Below are positions 1 to 5,566 of a stretch of 6,281 bases of DNA, piece after piece. The stretch lies in contig JANYBU010000181.1 of the NCBI GenBank assembly GCA_025360665.1, positions 1-6,281 of the forward strand, in the 5' to 3' direction. How positions within the stretch are numbered: position 1 is the first letter of the stretch; every line of letters begins with the position of its first letter. The notes beneath the pieces are model-generated. The model saw only the letters and a program-made list of their open reading frames with translations, had not been told where the DNA came from and made no database searches. Both the position numbers and the translations under genes were made by a program. The stretch is from Nitrospira sp. (GTDB lineage: Bacteria > Nitrospirota > Nitrospiria > Nitrospirales > Nitrospiraceae).

Positions 1-57
1 GTCCCAGAGGCGTCGGTGTGTGTGCATCCGGCCATCATGCCAGATTTCCAGACCCCG

Positions 58-963
58 TCACACGCAGCATTCACGCCCCTCTCCCCCTGAAGATGCCGTT
101 TCTCGCGCTTTGTTTACCCACTCACCAAGGAGAAGAGCCTTTAAATAAGGGCTGATGAGGCCTTTGGCTTTCAGCGCTTCCACTTGTTTCATAATCTCAT
201 CGTCCAGCGAGAGGATCGTTTGCGCCCGTTCCCGCCGCAGTTCAATCGCCGCGCGCATCGGTTTCTTCAGAAATTCATCCACCCGCTTCAACACCGGATG
301 GTAGGCCCCGCCGCTGAATCTGGGTCGCTCTTCATAGCACAGGCCCAGCGTAATGAAGGCCGGCTCCTCGAACTCCAAGGCATAGGTCTCTTCCGTCGCA
401 TCATCGAGCCGCGCCAGTTCCTTGTACATACGGATGACTTCGAGGGATTTCTCGCGCAGATTGTGTGCTTTCTCGGTATTCATCGCGAGAATCTGATAGG
501 CCGTAGCCACTTCCGGCACTACAATCGCGACGATGCTCTTCGCCCCTAACGTCTTCATCGCCGAGAGCCGATGGTTGCCATTGGGAGTCCAGTACTTCGC
601 GGCCTGATCACCCTTTGCTGCACGCACCGCAATGATCGGATCGAGAAACCGCCCGATCTTGCCGATCACGAGTTCTAACTTGCGAACGTGCGTGTCGGAG
701 AGATTGCGCTGAAAAGGGGTCGGCTCAACGAGTTCGATCGGCAAGGCTGCCAGCAGCACCCAGCGTCCGCCATAGGGCTCCCGATAGATCGCAAGGACCT
801 TTCCGGCATCACCCTCGATCGCTCGATGCAGTTCGGCGACCTCTGCCGGAGGAGCCGCGGCTTGGAGTTCGATCGCGGTCAAACCGGTTGACGCATGAGC
901 AGGTTGGCGACGACGTCGCAGGACATCGGCGGCACGAGGGACTTTAGGTTGCTTCCCAGGCAT
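58..963 (-). CDS. ParB/Srx-fold (ParB N-terminal domain-like) protein
   Basis: This 301-residue protein carries the ParB N-terminal (ParB/sulfiredoxin) fold. Seen in the sequence: a basic N-terminus with an RRRR run (16-19); a box-I-like stretch at about 74-113 (LPIELVEPTPFQRNLSD, then a helix and LDPIIAV); a box-II-like motif WTPNGNHRLSAMKTLGA (125-141), where the GERR of chromosomal ParB is replaced by GNHR; and NTEKAHNLREKSLEV (162-176), placed like the third ParB motif (ENxxR). The C-terminal half (about 178-285) is helical and charged, and I see no ParB helix-turn-helix or dimerisation domain. With no parA beside it, a role in chromosome segregation is unlikely. Related stand-alone proteins bind or hydrolyse nucleotides or act in DNA metabolism, but the substrate here is unknown. 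An in-frame TGA lies one codon upstream of the ATG, so 963 is the upstream limit for the start; no clear Shine-Dalgarno precedes it. It is divergent from the permease, 67 bp away. The fold is fairly sure, the function is not. Confidence 0.75.
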   Translation of the reverse strand: MPGKQPKVPRAADVLRRRRQPAHASTGLTAIELQAAAPPAEVAELHRAIEGDAGKVLAIYREPYGGRWVLLAALPIELVEPTPFQRNLSDTHVRKLELVIGKIGRFLDPIIAVRAAKGDQAAKYWTPNGNHRLSAMKTLGAKSIVAIVVPEVATAYQILAMNTEKAHNLREKSLEVIRMYKELARLDDATEETYALEFEEPAFITLGLCYEERPRFSGGAYHPVLKRVDEFLKKPMRAAIELRRERAQTILSLDDEIMKQVEALKAKGLISPYLKALLLGEWVNKARETASSGGEGRECCV

Positions 964-976
964 CGCTCAGTATGGT

Positions 977-1001
977 AGGGAAGGAGAGGAAGAAAAGAAA
1001 G
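977..1001 (+). other. 25-nt homopurine tract between divergent genes
   Basis: Every base from 977 to 1001 is A or G, in the 67-bp gap between the ParB-like gene and the permease. It contains an AAGGAGAGG stretch that looks like a Shine-Dalgarno sequence, but lies too far (about 40 nt) from the permease ATG at 1031 for standard initiation. No other start codon follows at a suitable distance. It may simply be compositional, or part of the untranslated leader. Confidence 0.4.
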
Positions 1002-1030
1002 CCCCCGATCCTCGTCCACCCACAAACGCC

Positions 1031-2401
1031 ATGAACCATCCGTCAACCAATGAGCCAGGCCTGAAATCAGCCGCGCAGAAGATCGGCTGGTTTACGGCCT
1101 CCTGCGTGCTCGTGAGCAACATCATAGGCGGGGGTATCTTTACCACGACGGGATTCATGGCGCGGGACCTGGGCGATCCGATGCTGATCCTCCTACTGTG
1201 GTTCGTCGGAGCGCTCTGTGCTCTCGGTGGTGCCATGGTCTATGGAGAGCTGGGAGCTGCCTTGCCGCATGCGGGAGGGGATTACGTCTACCTGCGAGAG
1301 GCCTATGGACCGCTGGTGGCCTTCCTCAGTGGATGGACCTCCTTCACGATCGGCTTCGGCGCGGCAGTCGCGGCTTCAGCCATCAGTTTTTCATCCTATG
1401 CCCTGCGAGTCGTCCCGATCGAAGACGAGCGAGGATGGCTGGCGAAGGGTCTCTCGCTCTCTCTTCTATGGATCGCGACTCTCATGCATTGTCGAGGTGT
1501 AGGAACAGGCGGCCGCATGCAATTGCTATTGACGACCACAAAAGTCGTCGCCATTGGGGGATTGATTCTCGGCGGGTTATGGGCGGTGGCGGGCCACGGG
1601 GACGCGCACCTCGCCAGGCCCACCGTGCAACAAGCGACGCTTGGGGCCTCCGCCATCGCGCTTGTGATTGTGACCTACTGCTATCTCGGCTGGAACGTCG
1701 CGGGTTACATCGCCGGCGACATCGTTGACCCCCAGAGGACTTTGCCCAAGATCATGATCGGGGGCACAGCCTTCGTCGCCGTTATTTATCTCTTGCTGAA
1801 CGTCGTCTATCTATCAGCGCTGTCGATCACGGAGCTGGCCCAGGAACCGATCGTACCGGTCGCGGAGAAGGCAGCCGCAGCGTTGTGGGGGCCACAGAGC
1901 GGGCGACTGGTCGCCGCCATTCTCTCTCTCTCCATCGCAGGAGCGGTGAGCGCCATGACGTGGGCAGGACCCCGCGTGTATTGGGCCATGGCGCGCGACG
2001 GCATGATCAGCCCCTGGCTTGCCCGGCTCCACCCCCGCACCGCGGTGCCGGCCCGCGCCATCGTCTTCCAAAGCCTCTGGGCGTCGCTGCTCATTCTGAG
2101 CGGAACCTTCGAACAGCTCCTCGTCTACAGCGGCCTCGTTCTCTCGCTGTTTATGGCCTTGACCCTCTCCACGATCTTTCGTCTTCGTCGTACGAGTGTC
2201 GTGGACATCCACCAATATCGCGCTCCACTCTATCCCTTCTTACCCGCTGCCCTCGTCATCGGAGCCTTCACATTGGTCATCTACAGTCTCATCCAGCGAC
2301 CTGCAGAATCGTTGTACGGTGCGGCGACCGTCCTGAGTGGGATTCCGCTCTATTACTTCTGGCGCAGACCTCGTCGCCAGAAGAGCATCGCTACACGCTG
2401 A
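1031..2401 (+). CDS. APC-superfamily amino acid permease
   Basis: This is a 456-residue inner-membrane secondary transporter of the amino acid-polyamine-organocation superfamily, of usual length for the family (about 430-500) with around 12 hydrophobic segments. Diagnostic motifs are visible. The broken first helix carries SNIIGGGIFTTTGF (29-42), which binds the substrate amino and carboxyl groups in family members. PHAGGDYVYLREAYGPLVAF (79-98) follows TM2. YLGWNVAGYIAGDIVDPQRT (218-237) lies around TM6 and is typical of the LAT/YfnA-like branch. The C-terminus is short and basic (RRPRRQK), consistent with a cytoplasmic end. Likely substrate is an amino acid taken up with protons or exchanged; specificity cannot be read from the sequence. 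The ATG at 1031 is the only plausible start: no ATG, GTG or TTG occurs in frame between the neighbouring gene and 1031. It has no Shine-Dalgarno at normal distance. The nearest purine-rich match (about 981-989) is roughly 40 nt upstream. It is transcribed alone. Confidence 0.93.
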   Translation: MNHPSTNEPGLKSAAQKIGWFTASCVLVSNIIGGGIFTTTGFMARDLGDPMLILLLWFVGALCALGGAMVYGELGAALPHAGGDYVYLREAYGPLVAFLSGWTSFTIGFGAAVAASAISFSSYALRVVPIEDERGWLAKGLSLSLLWIATLMHCRGVGTGGRMQLLLTTTKVVAIGGLILGGLWAVAGHGDAHLARPTVQQATLGASAIALVIVTYCYLGWNVAGYIAGDIVDPQRTLPKIMIGGTAFVAVIYLLLNVVYLSALSITELAQEPIVPVAEKAAAALWGPQSGRLVAAILSLSIAGAVSAMTWAGPRVYWAMARDGMISPWLARLHPRTAVPARAIVFQSLWASLLILSGTFEQLLVYSGLVLSLFMALTLSTIFRLRRTSVVDIHQYRAPLYPFLPAALVIGAFTLVIYSLIQRPAESLYGAATVLSGIPLYYFWRRPRRQKSIATR

Positions 2402-2466
2402 CGTTGAAGGGAAGAGCGATGTGAGAACGAAAGCTGGAGGGATTTTTCAGTATCCGAAGACACAGC

Positions 2467-2502
2467 ACGGGCGACCCTGCACTAAGGTGGGAGGTCGCCC
2501 GT
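2467..2502. repeat. Perfect 10-bp inverted repeat (hairpin)
   Basis: ACGGGCGACC (2467-2476) pairs perfectly with GGTCGCCCGT (2493-2502) around a 16-nt loop. It lies 65 bp after the permease stop. In RNA this would be a stable GC-rich hairpin, but neither side is followed by a run of T, so it is not a textbook intrinsic terminator. It could still protect or end the permease transcript. Confidence 0.55.
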
Positions 2503-2647
2503 ATGTGGCGCTTAGGACGCCAGGTCAGCTATGTAATTGTCTCGGCCCAGCAAAAACTGAGACCCGCGCGACAACGAGAACATTGGACACCTGATCGGGG
2601 GAGAACGATTTCATCCCCGGCACTTGTGTTCCTCGCGCCAGCGTCGA

Positions 2648-2718
2648 GTTCTCCATGATGTGATCAGGCTGATAACCTATTGGTCTTTGGTGCCGTTATG
2701 GCACAGCCAGTGGAGAAC
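2648..2718. repeat. 8-bp inverted repeat enclosing a 5-bp hairpin
   Basis: GTTCTCCA (2648-2655) and TGGAGAAC (2711-2718) are perfect inverted copies. Between them is a compact hairpin, GTGCC (2690-2694) with GGCAC (2700-2704) around a GTTAT loop. An alternative pairing, ATAAC (2672-2676) with GTTAT (2695-2699), would compete with it. It could be a structured RNA or chance; no known family is recognised. Confidence 0.35.
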
Positions 2719-2741
2719 CGGCTAGCACGACCGATCAAGAA

Positions 2742-2763
2742 GCCCGCCCTCGAGTCGGCGGGC
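2742..2763 (-). terminator. Probable intrinsic terminator, better on the minus strand
   Basis: GCCCGCC (2742-2748) pairs with GGCGGGC (2757-2763) around an 8-nt loop that contains CTCGAG. Read on the minus strand the 7-bp GC stem is followed by TTCTTG, a modest T-rich tail. Read on the plus strand it is followed by CTGTGTG, which is poorer. The orientation fits ending of leftward transcripts arriving from the decayed gene at 2835-3221 or from ppk2 beyond it. Confidence 0.45.
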
Positions 2764-2834
2764 CTGTGTGGCCAGGTGGAGTCAGGTCATCCATCGCTAC
2801 CCTCCTCTCTTGAGAAAGTTGGCTGGGGAACCCG

Positions 2835-3221
2835 TTAACAGCCGCGCGCCCTGCCCGGTCCCCCCTGATAGAGTGAATGAATGGGCCGCAGATTCCTCTT
2901 ACGCCCATTAGGAAAACGTGTCAATAGGGAAAAATAAATTTTCACGGCAATGGCTCGTCCAGCATAAAACATACCCACCAGCTCAAGATCTTGGAGTGCC
3001 GAATACCAACGAAACGGTTGAGGAAGAAGGAATCCGTACTGGCCGCCGCGGGAGCATTTGAACACCTGCCGGAGCGAGATCGTCTCCACGTTTACATAGC
3101 CCCGATAGAGAAAGTCGGTTTGGGGGCACCCTGACCACGCGATGCTGTCTTGCCATCATTTCTCACCGAACTGCTTCATGTGCCACACGGACATCACCTG
3201 ATAGGGGGTGCCTCGCGGCAT
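2835..3221 (-). pseudogene. Possible decayed small gene with degenerate zinc-ribbon pattern
   Basis: From an ATG at 3221 the minus strand reads 21 codons (beginning MPRGTPYQVMSVWHM), meets TGA at 3156-3158, then continues in the same frame without another stop to 2835. The second part includes CPQTDFLYRGYVNVETISLR and, further on, VFKCSRGGQYGFLLPQ. The spacing of GCPQT and FKCSRGG looks like a zinc ribbon of two CxxC pairs with the second cysteine of each lost. The last 40 residues look unlike a folded domain. An intact frame of 84 codons could begin at GTG 3089, but no Shine-Dalgarno precedes either start. I read it as a small gene disabled by a stop and missense changes; chance coding remains possible. 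I cannot name a family. Confidence 0.25.
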
Positions 3222-3224
3222 GTC
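3190..3224. repeat. Small branched inverted repeat downstream of ppk2
   Basis: GACAT (3190-3194) and ATGTC (3220-3224) are inverted copies. They enclose CACC (3195-3198) with GGTG (3207-3210), directly stacked on the outer helix. The structure starts about 25 bp past the ppk2 stop codon and could mark the end of its transcript. There is no T tract, and the helices are short. Confidence 0.25.
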
Positions 3225-3249
3225 TGCAACGCGTGCGGCGACGGACTCG

Positions 3250-4068
3250 TTACACAATCTTCAACGTCTCGAAGTTGATCCCTGCAGGAGCAGGCGGTGT
3301 CTTCAGTCTCATGTCTTCCAACGCGTCAACGACACGCTCGGCGACCACGAGATTTCGATACCATTTCCGATTGGCTGGCACGATATACCAGGGCGCATGA
3401 TCGGTGCTCGTGGCCGAGAGTACCTCTTCAAACGCCGCCATGTAGTCGGCCCAGAGTTTCCGTTCTTCCAGATCTCCTTCGCTGAACTTCCAACGTTTCT
3501 CCGGATCGCGAATGCGCGCTTCCAACCGCTCTTTCTGCTCGTCTTTGGAGATGTGCAGAAAGAATTTGAGGATGGTGGTCCCGTTCTCAGCCAGCAATTC
3601 TTCAAACTCCTTGATCTGGTTTAATCGTTGTGCCGCCACTTTGGCTGAAATCATCTTGTGGACTCGAGTGATAAGCACGTCTTCGTAGTGCGACCGGTTA
3701 AAGATCCCGATCTGTCCTTTTGCCGGCACCTCGTGATGGACGCGCCAGAGAAAGTCATGGGCGATTTCGCTATTGGAAGGGGCCTTGAACGTCGCCACCT
3801 TGCAGCCCTGCGGATTCACACCAGACATGACGTGCTTGATCGTCCCGTCCTTGCCGCTGGAATCCATCCCCTGCAACACGATGAGCACCGCGCGGTCGCC
3901 GTTGGCGTAGAAGCGTTCCTGCAGCTCCTCAAGCCTGCCAATCAACTGAACCGTAACGGCCTTTGCCTTCTCTTTGCCTTGCTCCGTTTTCTTGTACTCA
4001 CCGGTGTCGTCTGGGTCACACCTATCCAAGTTGAGTTGTGATCCCGGCTTGACGCGATACTCTTTCAT
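3250..4068 (-). CDS. Polyphosphate kinase 2 family protein (polyphosphate:nucleotide phosphotransferase)
   Basis: This 272-residue cytoplasmic enzyme moves phosphate between inorganic polyphosphate and nucleotides. Seen in the sequence: the Walker A loop GMDSSGKDG (67-75); the Walker B-region motif GIFNRSHYEDVLITRVH (121-137); a lid segment RDPEKRWKFSEGDLEER (187-203), rich in the basic residues that hold polyphosphate; and DHAPWYIVPANRKWYRN (223-239), the conserved C-terminal block of PPK2. The FNRSHYEDV form, rather than FDRSWYNR, and the length match the single-domain class III-like branch (TIGR03709 type), members of which phosphorylate both nucleoside mono- and diphosphates; this subclass is inferred from motifs. 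The open frame extends to 4158, but ATG 4068 is chosen because AAGGAGG stands 8 nt before it and because the protein then begins MKEYRVKPGS, as family members do. It is transcribed alone, divergent from the methyltransferase. Confidence 0.93.
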   Translation of the reverse strand: MKEYRVKPGSQLNLDRCDPDDTGEYKKTEQGKEKAKAVTVQLIGRLEELQERFYANGDRAVLIVLQGMDSSGKDGTIKHVMSGVNPQGCKVATFKAPSNSEIAHDFLWRVHHEVPAKGQIGIFNRSHYEDVLITRVHKMISAKVAAQRLNQIKEFEELLAENGTTILKFFLHISKDEQKERLEARIRDPEKRWKFSEGDLEERKLWADYMAAFEEVLSATSTDHAPWYIVPANRKWYRNLVVAERVVDALEDMRLKTPPAPAGINFETLKIV

Positions 4069-4076
4069 GCTCGATG

Positions 4077-4083
4077 CCTCCTT
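4077..4083 (-). promoter_or_regulatory. Shine-Dalgarno of the ppk2 gene
   Basis: Read on the minus strand, AAGGAGG is a full match to the anti-Shine-Dalgarno core, 8 nt before the ATG at 4068. It decides the start in favour of 4068 over the longer open frame that begins at 4158. Confidence 0.8.
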
Positions 4084-4112
4084 CGTCCCTTCGAGTTCGT
4101 GTTCGAGTCGGT

Positions 4113-4141
4113 ATTCTACTCCATTTGTTCCAGCTTGACAG
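4113..4141 (-). promoter_or_regulatory. Predicted sigma70-type promoter for the ppk2 gene
   Basis: On the minus strand, CTGTCA (4141-4136, 4 of 6 to TTGACA) is followed after 17 bp by TAGAAT (4118-4113, 5 of 6 to TATAAT). Transcription would start near 4106, giving a leader of about 38 nt that contains the Shine-Dalgarno. The -35 shares five base pairs with the -35 of the opposite promoter. Confidence 0.45.
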
Positions 4142-4163
4142 CCGCGAACAACTGGCAAAGAAT
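4135..4163 (+). promoter_or_regulatory. Predicted sigma70-type promoter for the methyltransferase gene
   Basis: TTGACA (4135-4140, perfect -35) is followed after exactly 17 bp by AAGAAT (4158-4163, 4 of 6 to TATAAT). Transcription would start near 4170, about 20 nt before the methyltransferase ATG, with its Shine-Dalgarno between. This also argues that the ATG at 4099, upstream of the promoter, is not the real start. Confidence 0.5.
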
Positions 4164-4180
4164 GCGCCGAATATTCCGGG

Positions 4181-4186
4181 GGAGGT
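4181..4186 (+). promoter_or_regulatory. Shine-Dalgarno of the methyltransferase gene
   Basis: GGAGGT, preceded by a G run, lies 5 nt before the ATG at 4192. It selects 4192 as the start rather than the in-frame ATG at 4099, which would lie inside the divergent promoter region. Confidence 0.75.
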
Positions 4187-4191
4187 GCATC

Positions 4192-5244
4192 ATGGCGGTC
4201 AATCCGGACAAGCTGAACGCATTCATGGGCAAGGCAGTCGGTGACATTGGGGCCGCGCTGAGCGCCAACATGGTGCTCCTTGGCGACAAGCTCGGCCTCT
4301 ACAAAGCCATGGCGAAGGCGGGTCCCGTCACGCCGGCTGAACTTGCAAGGGCGACAAAGACAGCCGAACGGTATGTCCGTGAGTGGCTGGGCAATCAGGC
4401 AGCAGGTGGATACGTGACCTATGACGCCGGAACCGGTCGGTACACGCTCCCTGAAGAACAGGCGATGGCACTCGCCGATGAAAGCAGTCCTTGTTTTCTC
4501 CCCGGTGCGTTTCAGGTCATCGCGGCCACATTTTCAGCCAACCCCAAGATCGAGCAGCGGTTCAAGACCGGCAAGGGCCTCGGGTGGGATCAGCACGATC
4601 ACCGATTGTTTGAAGGCACGGAGAGATTCTTCCGTCCGAACTACCTGGGCAACCTCGTGGCGAAGTGGATTCCGTCCCTCGACGGCGTGGAGGCAAAGCT
4701 CAAGAGGGGTGCGAAAGTCGCGGATGTTGGCTGCGGGTTCGGGGCGTCCACCATCATCATGGCGAAGGCCTATCCCACATCCACCTTCATCGGCTTCGAT
4801 TACCATAAGACCTCGATCCTGACGGCACGCAAACGGGCCAAGGAAGCAGGCCTGAAAAACGTGACCTTCGCAACGGCGAAGGCCACAGACTATCCCGGCA
4901 AGGAATACGACTTCGTCGCCCATTTCGATTGTCTGCATGACATGGGCGATCCTCTCGGCGCTGCGAAACACGTGAAGAAGACGCTCGCACAAGATGGTAC
5001 CTGGATGATTGTGGAGCCTTTCGCAAATGACCGTGTGGAAGATAATCTGAATCCGGTGGGCAGAATCTTCTACGCCGCGTCGACGATGATCTGCGTACCC
5101 GCTTCCCTGGCGTACAATGGCCCGGCCCTCGGTGCCCAAGCAGGGGAGGCGCGGCTGCGAGATGTGGTCATGAAAGGCGGGCTCACACGATTTCGCCGCG
5201 CGACGCAGACGCCGTTCAATCTGGTGTTGGAGGCTAGACCGTGA
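4192..5244 (+). CDS. Class I SAM-dependent methyltransferase with N-terminal winged helix (Rv2258c-like)
   Basis: This 350-residue predicted cytoplasmic methyltransferase has two parts. Residues about 10-90 look like the winged-helix/dimerisation domain common to this family: ALSANMVLLGDKLGLYKAM, then TPAELARATKTAERYVREWL (47-66) and a short wing YVTYDAGTGRYTL. Residues about 170-350 form the Rossmann-like catalytic domain. There, VADVGCGFGAST (176-187) is motif I, which holds SAM; FIGFDYHKTSI (199-209) has the acidic residue of motif II; FDCLHDMGDP (245-254) is motif IV-like; and GTWMIVEPF (269-277) is motif V/VI-like. The order and length resemble Mycobacterium Rv2258c and O-methyltransferase-like proteins in which the winged helix dimerises rather than binds DNA. 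The substrate cannot be told. The start at 4192 is supported by GGAGGT. The gene has its own promoter, and the neighbours give no pathway clue. Confidence 0.88.
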   Translation: MAVNPDKLNAFMGKAVGDIGAALSANMVLLGDKLGLYKAMAKAGPVTPAELARATKTAERYVREWLGNQAAGGYVTYDAGTGRYTLPEEQAMALADESSPCFLPGAFQVIAATFSANPKIEQRFKTGKGLGWDQHDHRLFEGTERFFRPNYLGNLVAKWIPSLDGVEAKLKRGAKVADVGCGFGASTIIMAKAYPTSTFIGFDYHKTSILTARKRAKEAGLKNVTFATAKATDYPGKEYDFVAHFDCLHDMGDPLGAAKHVKKTLAQDGTWMIVEPFANDRVEDNLNPVGRIFYAASTMICVPASLAYNGPALGAQAGEARLRDVVMKGGLTRFRRATQTPFNLVLEARP

Positions 5245-5250
5245 GCCGAT

Positions 5251-5279
5251 ATGACAGTTCAGTACAGGAGACGTATCTT
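5251..5279 (+). promoter_or_regulatory. Predicted sigma70-type promoter of the aqpZ remnant
   Basis: ATGACA (5251-5256, 5 of 6 to TTGACA), a 17-bp spacer, then TATCTT (5274-5279, 4 of 6 to TATAAT). Transcription would start near 5286 and run into the Shine-Dalgarno AGGAG (5304-5308), 6 nt before the ATG at 5315. The expression signals of the broken gene therefore look intact. Confidence 0.4.
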
Positions 5280-5314
5280 CGCACAGCAGTTCATCTTCTA
5301 ATCAGGAGAAGTTG

Positions 5315-5553
5315 ATGCCAAGTACGAGCCGGTTGCTCGCTGAGGGCATCGGCACGTTCTGGGTGGTATTTGGAGGATGCGGGAGCGCAGCACCGGCACC
5401 GCCGTCTTTGCGGACGGGTGGGCCCTCCAACAGCTCTGGCTCTTCTGGGTCGCCCCGATCTTGGGCGGCGCCATCGCCGGCGTGGTCTATCCCTTCCTCG
5501 CCGGCAGCCCGACCAACAGCCCGACGAAACGCGAGGCCAAGTCGTCACGATAG
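5315..5553 (+). pseudogene. aqpZ: Aquaporin Z gene with large internal, frame-breaking deletion
   Basis: Aquaporin Z is a tetrameric inner-membrane water channel of about 230 residues. Here only the two ends remain. From ATG 5315 (AGGAG at 5304-5308) 25 codons are recognisable: RLLAEGIGTFWVVFGGCGSA corresponds to the E. coli AqpZ N-terminus through its GGCGSA at 19-23. Then the reading frame shifts, and from about 5389 another frame gives STGTAVFADGWALQQLWLFW, followed by the rest of TM6 (APILGGAIAGVVYPFL) and a tail ending at TAG 5551-5553. This matches AqpZ from just after the second NPA motif (S190 onward in E. coli). About 165 codons, including both NPA pore loops and TM2-TM5, are missing. 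The frames differ so that the deleted length is 1 modulo 3. In the N-terminal frame, translation would run on out of frame to 5977. A channel cannot be made. An assembly collapse is the main alternative. Confidence 0.88.
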
Positions 5554-5566
5554 GCCTCTCGGCCTA
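5551..5566. terminator. Hairpin between convergent genes, formed by both stop codons
   Basis: TAGGCC (5551-5556) and GGCCTA (5561-5566) form a perfect 6-bp stem with a TCTC loop. The first three bases are the stop of the aqpZ remnant, and the last three are the TAG stop of the SUMF1-type gene on the other strand. There is no T tract on either side, so a role as bidirectional terminator is only possible. Confidence 0.4.

Larger units (their letters stand above)
2402..2834. other. Gene-free intergenic region with several inverted repeats
   Basis: About 430 bp with no supported gene on either strand. It holds a perfect 10-bp inverted repeat (2467-2502), a short stretch resembling an insertion-sequence end (about 2534-2564), an 8-bp inverted repeat enclosing a 5-bp hairpin (2648-2718) and a terminator-like hairpin (2742-2763). 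Open frames here are short and lack ribosome binding sites. The clustering of inverted repeats suggests non-coding RNA structure or remains of mobile DNA, but nothing in it is recognisable as a known RNA family. Confidence 0.5.

Noticed and set aside
1..57. Left-edge sequence after the ParB-fold gene
   Set aside because: Too short to assign. A TGTGTGTG run is visible, but no gene or terminator can be supported.
184..549. 121-codon plus-strand frame
   Set aside because: Antisense to the ParB-fold gene, with no domain and no ribosome binding site. It is a GC-rich shadow frame, as is the frame at 688-891.
949..976. TTGCTT and TATGGT as a promoter for the permease
   Set aside because: Only 3 of 6 and 4 of 6 matches with a 16-bp spacer. 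Too weak to annotate.
1198..1728. 176-codon plus-strand frame inside the permease, and others at 1218-1502, 1814-2215 and 1885-2424
   Set aside because: All lie in alternative frames of a well-supported transporter and are rich in R, H and S, as expected of shadows.
2525..2656. 43-residue minus-strand frame beginning MENSTLARGTQVPGM
   Set aside because: No Shine-Dalgarno and no recognised family, and it overlaps the inverted repeats. Too short to support.
2896..2924. TTGACA on the minus strand (2924-2919) with TAAGAG 17 bp downstream
   Set aside because: The -10 matches only 3 of 6, and the transcript would run into gene-free DNA. Probably chance in an AT-rich patch.
3208..3624. 138-codon plus-strand frame opposite ppk2 (also 3658-4041)
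   Set aside because: Antisense shadows of the PPK2 reading frame.
4534..5139. 201-codon minus-strand frame opposite the methyltransferase
   Set aside because: Fully antisense to conserved methyltransferase motifs, with no recognisable domain.
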